DNA from: JBJMHZ01 sp045807125
GTDB lineage: Bacteria > Actinomycetota > Actinomycetes > JAWWOL01
DNA length: 64,000 bases
Reading direction: 5' to 3'
Assembly: GCA_045807125.1 (NCBI GenBank)
Contig: JBJMHZ010000013.1
Span: forward strand, 158,937 to 222,936
Below the pieces are notes generated by a model. That model was not told where the DNA came from. It saw only the letters and a list, made by a program, of their open reading frames with translations, and searched no databases. Of this stretch, positions 54,290-63,626 are shown piece after piece. Position 1 is the first letter of the stretch. Each line of letters starts with the position of its first letter. The position numbers were made by a program, and so were the translations under genes.

Positions 54290-56570
54290 CGGCCGGCGGC
54301 GGCGCCCCGCCCATGGCCGCCGCCACCGCTACCTGACCGAGGCTGATCCCGCCGTCGTTCGGCGGCACCCGCACGTGCGTCAGCACGCGGAAGCCGTCGC
54401 GCTCCAGCAGCCCCACCAGCAGATCCAGCAGCAGCTGGTTCTGGAGCACGCCGCCGGACAGCGCGACCGCGGCGAGCCCGGTGCGCTCGCGGACCGCGGC
54501 GCACGCTGCAGCGGCGCCCACCGCGAGCCCGCGGTGGAAGCGCGTCGCCACCACCGGGACCGGTACGCCAGCCAGCACGTCGGTGACCACCGCCGCGATC
54601 AGCTCGGTGCCGCGCAGCACCTCGCCGTCCAGCGGCAGCGGGTAGCTGCCTCTCTCGCCGCGGTCGGCGGCCTGCTCGAGCTGGATGGCTGCCTGCCCCT
54701 CGTACGTGACGGCGTCGCGCACGCCGCAGATCGCCGCGACCGCGTCGAAGAGGCGGCCGACGCTCGACGTGCGCGGCGACAGCGCGCTGCGCGCGACCGC
54801 TGCCACGTCGTCCCAGCGGGACCCGTGCCGGCGCCGCACGTCGAGGCCGTCGGGCCAGCGATCGCCGTACGTCGTGGCCAGCCACGAGACGGCCATCCGC
54901 CACGGCTCGCGCACCGCCCGCGCGCCCCCTGGCATCGGGACGACCTCGAGGTGCGCCATCCTGGCGAAGCCGGTGAGGTCGGCGGCGAGCAGCTCGCCGC
55001 CCCACAGCGTGCCGTCGGTGCCGTGGCCGAGCCCGTCGAAGGCGACGCCGATCACCGGCCCGGTCTCCCCGTTGTCGGCCAGGCAGGACGCGATGTGCGC
55101 GTGGTGGTGCTGCACCGCCACGAGCTCGACGCCGTCGAGCTCGAGCGCCCACTTGGTCGAGAGGTACTCCGGGTGCTGGTCATGCGCCACCACCTCGGGC
55201 TCGATCGCCAGCAGGCGGCGGAAGTGGGCGATGCCGTCCACGAACGACCGCAGCGTCTCCGCGTTCTCCAGGTCGCCGACATGGTGAGACAGGAACGCCC
55301 GGCGGCCGCGGGCGAGGGCGAAGACGCTCTTCAGCTCCGCGCCGCAGCCGAGGATCGGCCGGTCGGCGGCGACCGGCAGCGACAGCGGGGCGGGAGCGTA
55401 GCCGCGCGACCGGCGGACGGGCTGCGGCCGGCCCCGCCAGAGGCGGACCACCGAGTCGTCGGTGCGGACGTGGATCGGCCGGTCGTGCAGGAGGAACGCG
55501 TCGGCGATGCCGGAGAGGCGGGCGAGCGCGTCGTCGTCGCGGAAGGCGATCGGCTCGTCCGAGACGTTGCCGCTCGTCAGCACGATCGGGCCGCCGGCCG
55601 CGCGGGACAGCAGGTGGTGCAGCGGGGCGTACGGCAGCATCGTGCCGAGATCGCGGTTGCCCGGCGCCACGGAGGGGGCCACCGCCACGCTGCCGCGGCC
55701 GGTCCGGCGCGGCAGCAGGACGATCGGGCGCTGCGGTCCGGACAGCAGCGCAGCGGCCGCGTCGTCGACCCGGACGATGCCCGCGGCGGCCGCGAGGTCG
55801 GCGCACAGGACGGCGAACGGCTTGTCCTCGCGGTGCTTGCGGCCCCGCAGCGCGGCCACCGCTCGCTCGTCGCGGGCGTCGGCGGCCAAGTGGTAGCCGC
55901 CGAGCCCCTTGACCGCGACCACCGCGCCGGCGCGCAGCAACTCGGCCGCACGGGCGATCGGATCGCCGGCCTCGTCGATCGGCGCGCCGCCCGCGGCAGC
56001 GCGCAGCACGAGCCGCGGGCCGCAGGCTGGGCAGCACACCGGCTGCGCGTGGAAGCGGCGGTCCGCCGGGTCGTCGTACTCGCGCCGGCAGTCCGCGCAC
56101 ATCGCGAACCCCGCCATCGTCGTCGACGGCCGGTCGTACGGCACGCCGGTGATGATGGTGAAGCGCGGCCCGCAGTTGGTGCAGTTGACGAACGGGTAGC
56201 GGTAGCGGCGGTCCGCCGGGTCGAGCAGCTCGGCGAGGCAGTCGTCGCAGGTGGCCACGTCCGGCGAGATCAGCGCGAGCGGTGCCCCGGTGCGGTCGCT
56301 GCCGACGATCGCGAACCCGGCGGCACCGTCGCACGGCAGCGGCGCGGTGGTCAGCCCCTCGACGACGGCGAGCGGTGGCGGCCGGTGCCGCAGCGCGTCG
56401 ATGAGCGCCTCGACGGCAGCGGGCTCGCCCTGCGCCTCGATGAAGACGCCGCGCGCGTCGTTGCCGACGTGCCCCGCCAGGCCGAGCTCGGTGGCGACCC
56501 GATGGACGAAGGGCCGGAACCCGACCCCCTGGACGATCCCCTCGACCCTGATGAGGCAGCGTACGGCCAC
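54276..56570 (-). CDS. hypF: HypF carbamoyltransferase
   Basis: 764 aa, full length. In order: acylphosphatase domain (RVEGIVQGVGFRP, residues 8-20), two zinc-finger pairs (CDDCLAELL ... CTNCGPRF; CADCRREY ... CCPACGP), YrdC-like carbamoyl-AMP domain, and a Kae1-like C-domain with VQHHHAHIAS. It transfers carbamoyl from carbamoyl phosphate to the HypE Cys. The GTG start lies four bases after the upstream SIS gene stop. Confidence 0.94.
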   Translation of the reverse strand: MAVRCLIRVEGIVQGVGFRPFVHRVATELGLAGHVGNDARGVFIEAQGEPAAVEALIDALRHRPPPLAVVEGLTTAPLPCDGAAGFAIVGSDRTGAPLALISPDVATCDDCLAELLDPADRRYRYPFVNCTNCGPRFTIITGVPYDRPSTTMAGFAMCADCRREYDDPADRRFHAQPVCCPACGPRLVLRAAAGGAPIDEAGDPIARAAELLRAGAVVAVKGLGGYHLAADARDERAVAALRGRKHREDKPFAVLCADLAAAAGIVRVDDAAAALLSGPQRPIVLLPRRTGRGSVAVAPSVAPGNRDLGTMLPYAPLHHLLSRAAGGPIVLTSGNVSDEPIAFRDDDALARLSGIADAFLLHDRPIHVRTDDSVVRLWRGRPQPVRRSRGYAPAPLSLPVAADRPILGCGAELKSVFALARGRRAFLSHHVGDLENAETLRSFVDGIAHFRRLLAIEPEVVAHDQHPEYLSTKWALELDGVELVAVQHHHAHIASCLADNGETGPVIGVAFDGLGHGTDGTLWGGELLAADLTGFARMAHLEVVPMPGGARAVREPWRMAVSWLATTYGDRWPDGLDVRRRHGSRWDDVAAVARSALSPRTSSVGRLFDAVAAICGVRDAVTYEGQAAIQLEQAADRGERGSYPLPLDGEVLRGTELIAAVVTDVLAGVPVPVVATRFHRGLAVGAAAACAAVRERTGLAAVALSGGVLQNQLLLDLLVGLLERDGFRVLTHVRVPPNDGGISLGQVAVAAAMGGAPPPAATSI

Positions 56571-56573
56571 CGA

Positions 56574-57221
56574 TCACCCCAGCGCGCGCTGAGTGAGCTC
56601 CCAGAGGACGTCGTAGATCGTGGTCTGCGCCTCCTGGATGCGGTGCACCGACGACGACGGGACCACGAACAGGTGGTCGATGGCGGCGCTCTCGGCCATC
56701 GCAGCCATCGCGCCGCCGTCGTAGCCGGCGAGGGCGACCGTGAGCAGGCCGCGGCTGTGCGCCTCCGCCAGGCCGCGCAGGACGTTGGCCGAGCCGCCGC
56801 TGGTCGACAGCGCCAGCGCGATGTCGTCGGCGCGGCCGAAAGCGGCGACCTGCCTCGCGAACACCACGTCGAAGCCGACGTCGTTGGCGAGCGCGGTGAG
56901 CGCCGCGACGTCGTTCGTCAGGCCGAGCGCCGGCAGCGGACGGCCGGACGGGGGCGCGCAGAGCAACTGCGCGACGGCCTGCGCGTCGCTGCTGCTGCCA
57001 CCGTTGCCGAACGCGAGCAGGCGCCCGCCCCTTCGGAAGCGCTCGGCCATCGCGCCCGCGCACGCGACGAGGGCGGCGCCGTGCAGCGCCTCGACCTCGC
57101 GGCGGAGCGCGACGATCTCGAGCGCCTTCTCCGCCGTCGACCGCCGCAACTGCGCGCGCACGGCCTCCCTGTCGACCCGCTCCTCGTACAGGAACGGGTA
57201 CAGCGACTCGATTCCCGTCAT
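56574..57221 (-). CDS. SIS-domain protein A
   Basis: 215 aa of the GmhA/sedoheptulose phosphate isomerase-like SIS fold: LLAFGNGGSSSDAQAVAQL, then ALSTSGGSANVLRGLAEA and LLTVALAGYDGG. SIS domains bind phosphosugars. The gene overlaps the HypC-like gene by ATGA and precedes hypF. A role in making carbamoyl phosphate, CO or a cofactor for the hydrogenase is conceivable; no lipopolysaccharide genes are here, so the usual GmhA role does not fit. Confidence 0.83.
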   Translation of the reverse strand: MTGIESLYPFLYEERVDREAVRAQLRRSTAEKALEIVALRREVEALHGAALVACAGAMAERFRRGGRLLAFGNGGSSSDAQAVAQLLCAPPSGRPLPALGLTNDVAALTALANDVGFDVVFARQVAAFGRADDIALALSTSGGSANVLRGLAEAHSRGLLTVALAGYDGGAMAAMAESAAIDHLFVVPSSSVHRIQEAQTTIYDVLWELTQRALG

Positions 57222-57439
57222 CGGCTCCCCCGCTCCAGTCGCGCGATGGCCTCCTTGGCATGCACCAGCACCACGTCGCCGACCCGCGCGTCGACGAGGG
57301 CGATGCTCACCTCCTCCGGCCCCGCGCCGGCGTCGACGTGGGCGAGGCCGTCCGGCAGCACCGCCGTCACCCGTGCCTCGACCGCGACGTCGCCGCACGT
57401 GATGCAGGCATCGCCGGTGCACCCGCCCGGCCCGGTCAT
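57218..57439 (-). CDS. second HypC/HupF-like protein with N-terminal CxxC
   Basis: 73 aa. The N-terminus is MTGPGGCTGDACITCGD, with Cys at three positions ahead of an OB-fold core (ALPDG-like, VSIALVDARVGDVVLVHAKEAIARL) that resembles HypC. The N-terminal MC of HypC is absent, replaced by a possible metal site CxxC. It is sandwiched between two SIS genes, all with ATGA overlaps. It may deliver or hold iron for the group 1h enzyme or its accessory factors. Confidence 0.72.
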   Translation of the reverse strand: MTGPGGCTGDACITCGDVAVEARVTAVLPDGLAHVDAGAGPEEVSIALVDARVGDVVLVHAKEAIARLERGSR

Positions 57440-58035
57440 CGCTGCTCCGAAGGCTGCTCGAGGAAGACGTGCACCATCTCCCACAGCACGTGGTAGGTCG
57501 TCACGTGGACCTCCTTCACCACCTGCGGATCGTCGGAGCGCGCGACCAGCAGATGGTCGACGGCCGGGTCGCCGGCGAGGTCGCCGCCGTCGCCCCCGGC
57601 CAGCGCGACCGTGAGCAGTCCGGCGTCGTGCGCCGCGCGCAGGGCCCGCCGCACGACGACCTCGCGGCCGTCGCAGCTGAGCGCCAGGGCGATGTCGTCC
57701 GGCCGCGCCATCAGCCGCAGCGGCGCCGCCAGCATGTCGTGCGGCTCGGTGACCGCGAGGCCGCTCAGCGTGGCGACATCCGCCGTGAGCGACAGCGCCG
57801 GCAGCGCGCGCTTGCCGACGATGACCGGATGCACGAACTCGACGGCCACGTGCGCGGCGTCCGCCGCGCTGACGCCACAGCCGAGCACCAGCAGCGTCCC
57901 GCCCCGAAGGAACCGGTCGGCCATCGCCTCGCAGGTCGCCGCCACCTCGCCGGCGTCGGCACCGAGCGCCTCGCCGGCGGCGCGCCGCCGGTCGAACGCG
58001 GCATGCAGCGCCGCTTCGAGGACCGGCGCGCTCAT
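57436..58035 (-). CDS. SIS-domain protein B
   Basis: 199 aa. LLVLGCGVSAADAAHVAVEFVHP replaces the usual GNGGS loop with GCGVS, so the phosphosugar site is altered; ALSCDGREVVVRRALRAA and TVALAGGDGGDL match the second SIS loops. It is related to SIS protein A across the HypC-like gene. Together they may form a heteromer. ATGA overlaps join it to the PadR gene upstream. Confidence 0.78.
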   Translation of the reverse strand: MSAPVLEAALHAAFDRRRAAGEALGADAGEVAATCEAMADRFLRGGTLLVLGCGVSAADAAHVAVEFVHPVIVGKRALPALSLTADVATLSGLAVTEPHDMLAAPLRLMARPDDIALALSCDGREVVVRRALRAAHDAGLLTVALAGGDGGDLAGDPAVDHLLVARSDDPQVVKEVHVTTYHVLWEMVHVFLEQPSEQR

Positions 58036-58388
58036 GACCGTCGCCCGCGCAGCGAGAGCTCCGGCAGCGAGCGCTGCCGGAACAGGAAGCGGTCGAGCGT
58101 GTCGCGCAACTGGCGGATGTCGACCACGCACTCGCGCAGGCGCGCGCGGCCCTCGTCGGTCAGCTGGTAGCTGCGGCGCGCGGGCGCGCCGTTCGCCGGC
58201 AGCCAGGTGGACTCGACCAGGCCGTCGCGCTCGAGGTGGCGAAGCGTGCGGTAGACCGCACCGGCGTCGCCGTCCACGTCGACCAGCGGCCGCAGCCGCG
58301 TGACGAGGTCGTACCCGTGGTCGGAGCGCTCGGCGAGGAGCAGGAGCAGGCACGGGGCAAGGAAGTTGCGCAGGTCGCATGCTTGCAT
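58032..58388 (-). CDS. PadR-family transcriptional regulator
   Basis: 118 aa. The winged helix starts FLAPCLLLLLAERSDHGYDLVTRL and runs to AGAVYRTLRHLERDGLVESTW, the PadR signature, followed by the YQLTDEGRARL strand and a short helical tail. GAGGAG precedes ATG 58388. It is the first gene of the operon that ends in hypF, so it probably regulates hydrogenase maturation genes. The effector is unknown. Confidence 0.87.
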   Translation of the reverse strand: MQACDLRNFLAPCLLLLLAERSDHGYDLVTRLRPLVDVDGDAGAVYRTLRHLERDGLVESTWLPANGAPARRSYQLTDEGRARLRECVVDIRQLRDTLDRFLFRQRSLPELSLRGRRS

Positions 58389-58556
58389 CGCAACTCCTCG
58401 GAGCTGGTGGCTCAGCCCTCCTACGACCCTGTTCCTCTCGCTCCGATTCCGCAAGGGTCGCGGCGCCGGCGGGCCAGCCGCGGCATCACCCGTTCGGGGC
58501 CTCCATCGCGCTCCTCGATGGTCCGAAATGACCAGTACGAGAAGGAGCGTGCAGCA

Positions 58557-58694
58557 ATGCCGAACATCATGGAGTGGTTGGGGGCAGGCATCCCGCTGAC
58601 CCTCGTGGCCGACCTGCTCGACCCGGCCGGCCCCTCCTCGGCGGTGCGCTACGCCGAGGAGGCCGGCGACGCCGGCTGGCTGACCGCCGCCTGA
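58557..58694 (+). CDS. 45-aa conserved-looking small protein
   Basis: 45 aa: MPNIMEWLGAGIPLTLVADL, then LDPAGPSSAVRYAEEAGDAGWLTAA. GAAGGAG is nine bases upstream of ATG 58557. I recall similar short proteins in other actinomycetes but no function. It overlaps the end of the convergent PAP2 gene by 46 bp. Confidence 0.55.
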   Translation: MPNIMEWLGAGIPLTLVADLLDPAGPSSAVRYAEEAGDAGWLTAA

Positions 58695-59284
58695 GAGCGG
58701 CGCGAGCGCCGGCGCAGCACGGCGCCGAGCGTCGCGCTGACGGTCATCCCCGCCGCCGCGCCCACCGCCATGCTCGCGACGACGTCGCTAGGGTGGTGTC
58801 GCCCCGTGGTAAGGCGCGATGCCGGCACCGCGATCGCGAGGGGGCCGAGCCCGAGCGCCAGCCACGGCTGCTGCCACGCGGCCGCGGCGGCGAAGGCGCA
58901 CGCCGATGCGGTGTGCCCCGACGGGAACGACCACGTCGACGGTTGGCGCCCGCCGCTGCGCGCGCCCAGCCGCAGCAGCAGCGGTGGCCGGCGGCGGCGC
59001 ACGACGAGCTTGAGACCGTGCACGACAGCCGCGTCCAGCGCGACGGCGGCGAGCCCGGCAGCGCCCGCTCGCCTCGTCGCGCTCCAGGGCAGCAGCGCGG
59101 CGCCCAGCACGGGCCAGAGCGCACCGCGGTCGGTCACGGCCGTCACCCCGGTGAGCGCGCCACCGATCGGGCCGCGCCCGGCCCCGATCGACGCGCGCAG
59201 CGCCCTCGCGTCCAGCAGCCGCACCGGCACCGGCGCCCGTCGTCCGTTGCCGCCCACCGCACCCTCCGCATCTTCCGCATCCAT
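58649..59284 (-). CDS. PAP2-family phosphatase
   Basis: 211 aa, several membrane helices. The three motifs are KLVVRRRRP, FPSGHTAS and SRLTTGRHHPSD. Such enzymes dephosphorylate phosphatidic acid, undecaprenyl pyrophosphate or related lipids. The start is uncertain (ATG 59284 has no good site). Confidence 0.85.
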   Translation of the reverse strand: MDAEDAEGAVGGNGRRAPVPVRLLDARALRASIGAGRGPIGGALTGVTAVTDRGALWPVLGAALLPWSATRRAGAAGLAAVALDAAVVHGLKLVVRRRRPPLLLRLGARSGGRQPSTWSFPSGHTASACAFAAAAAWQQPWLALGLGPLAIAVPASRLTTGRHHPSDVVASMAVGAAAGMTVSATLGAVLRRRSRRSQAAVSQPASPASSA

Positions 59285-59556
59285 GGGGCCACAGCGCTGG
59301 CCGGTACCCCGCGCGGCCGCCGCCGGAACGCACTGCGGGACCACCATGCCGACCCGCCTGGCGGCATGCGCTGACCGGCATGCAGCGAATGGTCGCTGTC
59401 GCGCGCCGTTGTCGGCGCACCGGCTCCGGTTCCTCCGGAATTGTCGCCAGGGCCAGGTCCATCATGACTAGTTCGCTCTTCACGGGAGCCCGCCGCGGGC
59501 ACTAGGGTGCGACGCAACGACCGCGTCGGGGCGGTCTGCCTTCCCCAGGAGGGGAT

Positions 59557-61161
59557 ATGACCTTTCGCTTCAAGAAATCACTGATCCTCGGCGTCGCCGC
59601 CGCTCTCACCGTGCCAGGGCTCGCCCTGGCCAACAGCGCCAGCGCGACCGAGAGCACGGGCCAGGTGCAGAGCTACGTGGTGCTCTACACCGGCTCGGCG
59701 GTGCCGTCCGGCGCCGCCACGACCATCCAGCAGGCCGGCGGCACGGTCGTCGCGAGCTACAGCCAGATCGGCGTCGTGATCGCCCGCTCCGACCGGACCG
59801 ACTTCCGCAGCGCGATGGCGGTCAAGAGCGGCGTCGAGGGCGTGTCGGCCACGGCTTCCTACGCGACGCAGCTCACCGACACCGTCGCCGACGCCGAGGG
59901 CCCGCCTCCCGGCGACCTGCCCAATGCGCCCGCCGCCGACAGCGACACCCTCTCCGGCCTGCAGTGGGACATGCGGCAGATCCACGCGCCGCAGGCGCAC
60001 GCGATCACCGGCGGCAGCCCGGCCGTCGTCGTCGGTGACATCGACACCGGCATCGACGCCAACCACCCGGACCTCCGGCAGAACGTCGACGACGCCGACA
60101 GCGCCAACTGCACGAGCGGCGCGCCCGTGCCCGGCGCCGCCGCGGCCGCCGACGGCAACGGTCACGGCACGCACACCGCTGGCACGATCGCTGCTGCCGC
60201 CAACGGCATCGGCATCGTGGGCGTCGCGCCAAACGTGCGCATCGCCGCCATCAAGGCCGGCACCGACGACGGCTTCTTCTTCCCCGAGGCTGTCATCTGC
60301 GCCTTCGTCTGGGCCGGCACCCACCACATCGACGTGACCAACAACAGCTACTTCGCCGACCCGTGGCTGTTCAACTGCAAGAACGACCCGGTGCAGCGCG
60401 CGATCTGGAAGGCGGAGCAGCGCGCGATCCGGTTCGCGATGAACCAGGGCACCGTCGTGGTGTCCGCCGAGGGCAACGAGTCCGACGACCTGTCGCACCC
60501 GACGCAGGACGTCACCAGCCCTGACAACAGCACGCCGCAGACGCGGGCGATCCACAACGACTGCGTCGTCGTGCCGGTCGAGATCTCCGGCGTCATCGGC
60601 GTCACCGCCGATGGCAGCTTCCAGCAGGGCACCAACGCCGGCAACTACCCCGACTACCTGAAGTCGTTCTACTCGAGCTACGGATCCGCGACCGCCGACG
60701 TGGTGGCTCCCGGTGGCGACTCGCGCTACTTCACCCCTGAGTCGGTCAACGGGCGGATCCTCTCGACCTACCCGGCCAACGCGCCGTGCACGCGGAGCGT
60801 GCAGGAGCCGACGGACGACCCGACGTACCCGACCGCCCACTACTGCTACCTGCAGGGCACGTCGATGGCCTCGCCGCACGTCGCCGGCATAGCGGCGCTC
60901 GTCATCAGCCGTTACGGCAACCTGTCCACGCCGCAGAACGGCAAGATGCGGCCCGACCAGGTGGCTGCCATGATCTCGCAGACCGCCGACCCGCAGAACT
61001 GCCCGACCACGCTGCCCACGACGCCCGTTCCGTACTCGTCGGTCGTCAGCATCAACAACGGCGCGCCGCAGGTCTGCACCGGCGGCCCCGGGTTCAACGA
61101 CTGGTACGGCAACGGCCAGGCCGACGCGCTCAACGCCGTCACGCACTCCCCGAGCAACTAG
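59557..61161 (+). CDS. secreted subtilisin-like serine protease (S8)
   Basis: 534 aa. Sec signal (LILGVAAALTVPGLALANSASA), an I9-like propeptide (about 38-110, QSYVVLYTG ...), then the S8 domain with D163 (DIDTG), H203 (GHGTHTAG), the oxyanion Asn in AEGNE and S436 (GTSMASPHVAG). Eight or more Cys suggest disulfides. AGGAGGGG precedes ATG 59557. The 272 bp upstream show no gene. A strong hairpin ends the transcript. Confidence 0.92.
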   Translation: MTFRFKKSLILGVAAALTVPGLALANSASATESTGQVQSYVVLYTGSAVPSGAATTIQQAGGTVVASYSQIGVVIARSDRTDFRSAMAVKSGVEGVSATASYATQLTDTVADAEGPPPGDLPNAPAADSDTLSGLQWDMRQIHAPQAHAITGGSPAVVVGDIDTGIDANHPDLRQNVDDADSANCTSGAPVPGAAAAADGNGHGTHTAGTIAAAANGIGIVGVAPNVRIAAIKAGTDDGFFFPEAVICAFVWAGTHHIDVTNNSYFADPWLFNCKNDPVQRAIWKAEQRAIRFAMNQGTVVVSAEGNESDDLSHPTQDVTSPDNSTPQTRAIHNDCVVVPVEISGVIGVTADGSFQQGTNAGNYPDYLKSFYSSYGSATADVVAPGGDSRYFTPESVNGRILSTYPANAPCTRSVQEPTDDPTYPTAHYCYLQGTSMASPHVAGIAALVISRYGNLSTPQNGKMRPDQVAAMISQTADPQNCPTTLPTTPVPYSSVVSINNGAPQVCTGGPGFNDWYGNGQADALNAVTHSPSN

Positions 61162-61182
61162 CACCTCACCAGCAGCAACAGG

Positions 61183-61214
61183 GAACGGGCCCGCCACGAT
61201 CGGCGGGCCCGTTC
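61183..61214 (+). terminator. strong terminator hairpin after subtilase
   Basis: A perfect 13-bp stem GAACGGGCCCGCC/GGCGGGCCCGTTC with loop ACGATC, 22 bp past the stop. The following bases are TCGTTG, a weak T-rich tail. Confidence 0.85.
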
Positions 61215-61257
61215 TCGTTGCCGCTCCCCGCTGAGCCGGGCCTCTACCATCGGCGGC

Positions 61258-62433
61258 ATGACGACGGCGGGGTCGACGCGCGAGCGCGCCGGCGCCGATC
61301 TCGCTCTGTGGTCGCTCGCGACCGCCTTCCGGACGGCGGCGCTGGTCTACGCCGCGGTCCGCATCGCGCTCGGGGCCGGCGGCTTCGCGCGACCGGGCCT
61401 CGGCTGGGCCGTGCTCGCCGCGCTCGCCGGCTGGACGCTCGTCACCTGCCTCGCCTACCGCCGCCCCAGCGGGCGGCGCCCGCTGCTGCTCGCCGCCGAC
61501 GTGGCGGTGGCGGTGGCGGCGGTGCTCGCCACGAGGGTGGTCGACACGCCCGCCCACGTCTCGGCCGGCTCGCCGACGCTGCCGGTCGCCTGGGCCGCGG
61601 CACCGGTGCTGACCGTCGCCGCGTTCGCCGGACCGGCGTGGGGCACCGCGGCGGCCGTCGCCGTCGCGGTCGCCGACGTCGTGGAGCGCGGCGCGCTCGC
61701 CCAGCCCACCGTGAACGGCATCGTGCTGCTGCTCGCCGCCGCCGCGCTCGTCGGTCAGCTGATCCGCACCGAGCGGCGGGTGCGGGCCGCCGAGGCCAGG
61801 GCAGCGCGACTGGAGGCCGCCGCCGCCGAGCGCGACCGCATCGCGCGCCACCTGCACGACTCGGTGCTCCAGCTGCTCGCGCTCATCGCCCGCCGGGGCC
61901 CCGAGCTCGGCGGCGATGCCGCCGGCTGGGCGCGCGTGGCCGCCGACGCCGAGGCCGACGTACGGCGCCTCGTCGGCACCGGTGCCGCCGGTCCCGGCGA
62001 CCACGCCGTCCCCGGCCGGTCGGACGGCCGCACCGACGTGGCCGGCGCGCTCGCGCCCCACGCCGCGGAGCGCGTCACCGTGAGCGGCCCCGGCGAGCCG
62101 GTGTGGCTCCCCAGCGACGTGGCCGGCGAGCTGGTGGCCGCGGTGGACGAGGCGCTCTCCAACGTGGGCCGGCACGCCGGTCCGGGCGCCAGGGCCTGGG
62201 TGCACCTCGACGACGACGGCGAGCAGGTCACCGTCGTCGTGCGCGACGACGGCGCGGGGATCGCGCCCGGCCGGCTCGCCGCGGCGGAGCTGGCCGGGCG
62301 GCTCGGCGTCGCGCAGTCCATCGTCGGGCGCCTGCGCGCGCTCGGCGGCGATGCCACCATCGTCTCGTCCCCCGGCACCGGTACGGAGGTGGAGCTGCGT
62401 GTCCCCCGCTCACGGGAGAAGCGAGCCCGATAG
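61258..62433 (+). CDS. sensor histidine kinase (HisKA_3/NarL-type)
   Basis: 391 aa. About five membrane helices in the first 165 residues, then a coiled linker and RIARHLHDSVLQLLALI with the phospho-His, and an HATPase (AVDEALSNVGRHAG, DDGAGI, GTEVELRVP). No large sensor domain is present, so it senses within or near the membrane. The regulator gene starts inside its 3' end. Homologous to the partial kinase at 63604. Confidence 0.88.
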   Translation: MTTAGSTRERAGADLALWSLATAFRTAALVYAAVRIALGAGGFARPGLGWAVLAALAGWTLVTCLAYRRPSGRRPLLLAADVAVAVAAVLATRVVDTPAHVSAGSPTLPVAWAAAPVLTVAAFAGPAWGTAAAVAVAVADVVERGALAQPTVNGIVLLLAAAALVGQLIRTERRVRAAEARAARLEAAAAERDRIARHLHDSVLQLLALIARRGPELGGDAAGWARVAADAEADVRRLVGTGAAGPGDHAVPGRSDGRTDVAGALAPHAAERVTVSGPGEPVWLPSDVAGELVAAVDEALSNVGRHAGPGARAWVHLDDDGEQVTVVVRDDGAGIAPGRLAAAELAGRLGVAQSIVGRLRALGGDATIVSSPGTGTEVELRVPRSREKRAR

Positions 62434-62815
62434 CGCCGCCGCAGCTGCCGCGCTGCGGGTGATGGTCGTCGACGACCACCCCATCTGGCGCGACGCCGTC
62501 ACCGGCGACCTCGCCGCCGCGGGCTTCGACGTGGTCGCGACCGCGGGCGACGGCGAGCAGGCGATCCGGGTCGGCACGGCCGTCCGCCCCGACGTCGCGG
62601 TCGTCGACCTGCAGCTGCCGAGGGCCGGCGGCGTCGCGGTGACCGCAGCTCTCGTGGCACTCGACCCGCCGGCCAGGGTGCTGGTGCTGTCCGCCAGCGG
62701 GGAGCAGCCGGACGTGCTGGCGGCGGTCAAGGCCGGCGCGACCGGCTACCTGCTGAAGTCGGCGAGCGCGGCCGAGCTCGTCGACGCCGTGCGGCGCACG
62801 GCCGCGGGCGAGCCG
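62030..62815. repeat. inverted duplication, arm A
   Basis: This stretch (kinase ATPase domain plus receiver domain) recurs in inverted orientation at about 63234-64000. The two are highly similar but clearly diverged at many third positions and some amino acids, so it is an old enough duplication and not a simple read artefact. Confidence 0.7.
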
Positions 62816-63082
62816 GTCTTCACCGCCGGGCTCGCCGGGCTGGTCCTCGGCGAGTTCCGCCGGATGGCGACCGGCCCGGCCGCCGCCGCCCCGCGGCTGA
62901 CCGAGCGCGAGACGGAGGTCCTGCGGCTGGTGGCGCGCGGCCTCACGTACCCGCAGATCGCCGAGCGGCTGGTGCTGAGCCCGCGCACGGTCGGCAACCA
63001 CGTGCAGAACGTGCTCGGCAAGCTGCACCTGCACAACAAGGCCGAGCTGGTGCGCTATGCGCTCGAGCAGGGGCTCGACTGA
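62399..63082 (+). CDS. NarL/LuxR-type response regulator
   Basis: 227 aa from GTG 62399, which has GGAGGTGGAG upstream and overlaps the kinase end by 35 bp. The receiver (MVVDDHPIWRDAV, VVDLQLP with the phospho-Asp, LLKSASAAEL) is followed by a LuxR HTH (LTERETEVLRLVARGLTYPQIAERL). It is the partner of the upstream kinase. Intact, unlike its copy at 63117. Confidence 0.88.
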   Translation: MSPAHGRSEPDSAAAAAALRVMVVDDHPIWRDAVTGDLAAAGFDVVATAGDGEQAIRVGTAVRPDVAVVDLQLPRAGGVAVTAALVALDPPARVLVLSASGEQPDVLAAVKAGATGYLLKSASAAELVDAVRRTAAGEPVFTAGLAGLVLGEFRRMATGPAAAAPRLTERETEVLRLVARGLTYPQIAERLVLSPRTVGNHVQNVLGKLHLHNKAELVRYALEQGLD

Positions 63083-63116
63083 GCTGAATCGCTCAGGCGG
63101 GATCGGGCGCTCGGGC

Positions 63117-63626
63117 TCATCCGCCGGGCCACCGCGGGCGCGATCGTTCGGTCATGGACGGTCTGTACGCGCTCAAGCCCTGGTACGCGGCCCGGCTCGC
63201 GCCGGTGCGCCGGCTCCTCGCCCGATCGGGCGTCTCCCCCGCCGCCGTCCGGCGCACCGCGTCGACCAGCTCGGCGGCGCTCGCCGACTTGAGCAGGTAG
63301 CCGGTGGCGCCGGCCTTGACCGCCGCCAGCACGTCGGGCTGCTCGCCGCTGGCGGACAGGACCAGCACCCGGGCCGGCGGGCTCAGCGCCACCAGGGCCG
63401 CGGTCACCGCCACGCCGCCCGCCCGCGGCAGCTGCAGGTCCACCACGGCGACGTCGGGCCGGGCCGCGGCGCCGATCCGGATCGCCTGCTCGCCGTCGCC
63501 GGCGGTCGCCACGACCTCGAAGCCGGCCGCGGCGAGGTCGCCGGTGACCGCGTCCCGCCAGATCGGATGGTCGTCGACGACCATCACCCGCAGGGCGGGG
63601 GCGTCAGCGGGCCGAGCGGGGGACAC
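63117..63626 (-). pseudogene. truncated response regulator, receiver only
   Basis: 169 aa from GTG 63626. The receiver is nearly the same as in the regulator at 62399 (VMVVDDHPIWRDAVTGDLAA ... LLKSASAAELVDAVRRTAAGE), then homology stops abruptly and 40 unrelated, Arg-rich residues (DRARSRRTGASRAAY) follow to the stop. The LuxR DNA-binding domain is missing, so it cannot regulate transcription directly. It may be dead or act as a phosphate sink. Confidence 0.7.
63154..63300 (+). pseudogene. CDP-alcohol phosphotransferase, N-terminal remnant
   Basis: ATG 63154 gives MDGLYALKPWYAARLAPVRR then LLARSGVSPAAV, which matches from memory the N-terminus of actinobacterial CDP-alcohol phosphatidyltransferase-family proteins. 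Homology stops near 63246, where antisense receiver sequence begins, and the frame ends at 63300. The gene was cut by the inverted duplication; the rest of it is not in the window. Confidence 0.55.
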
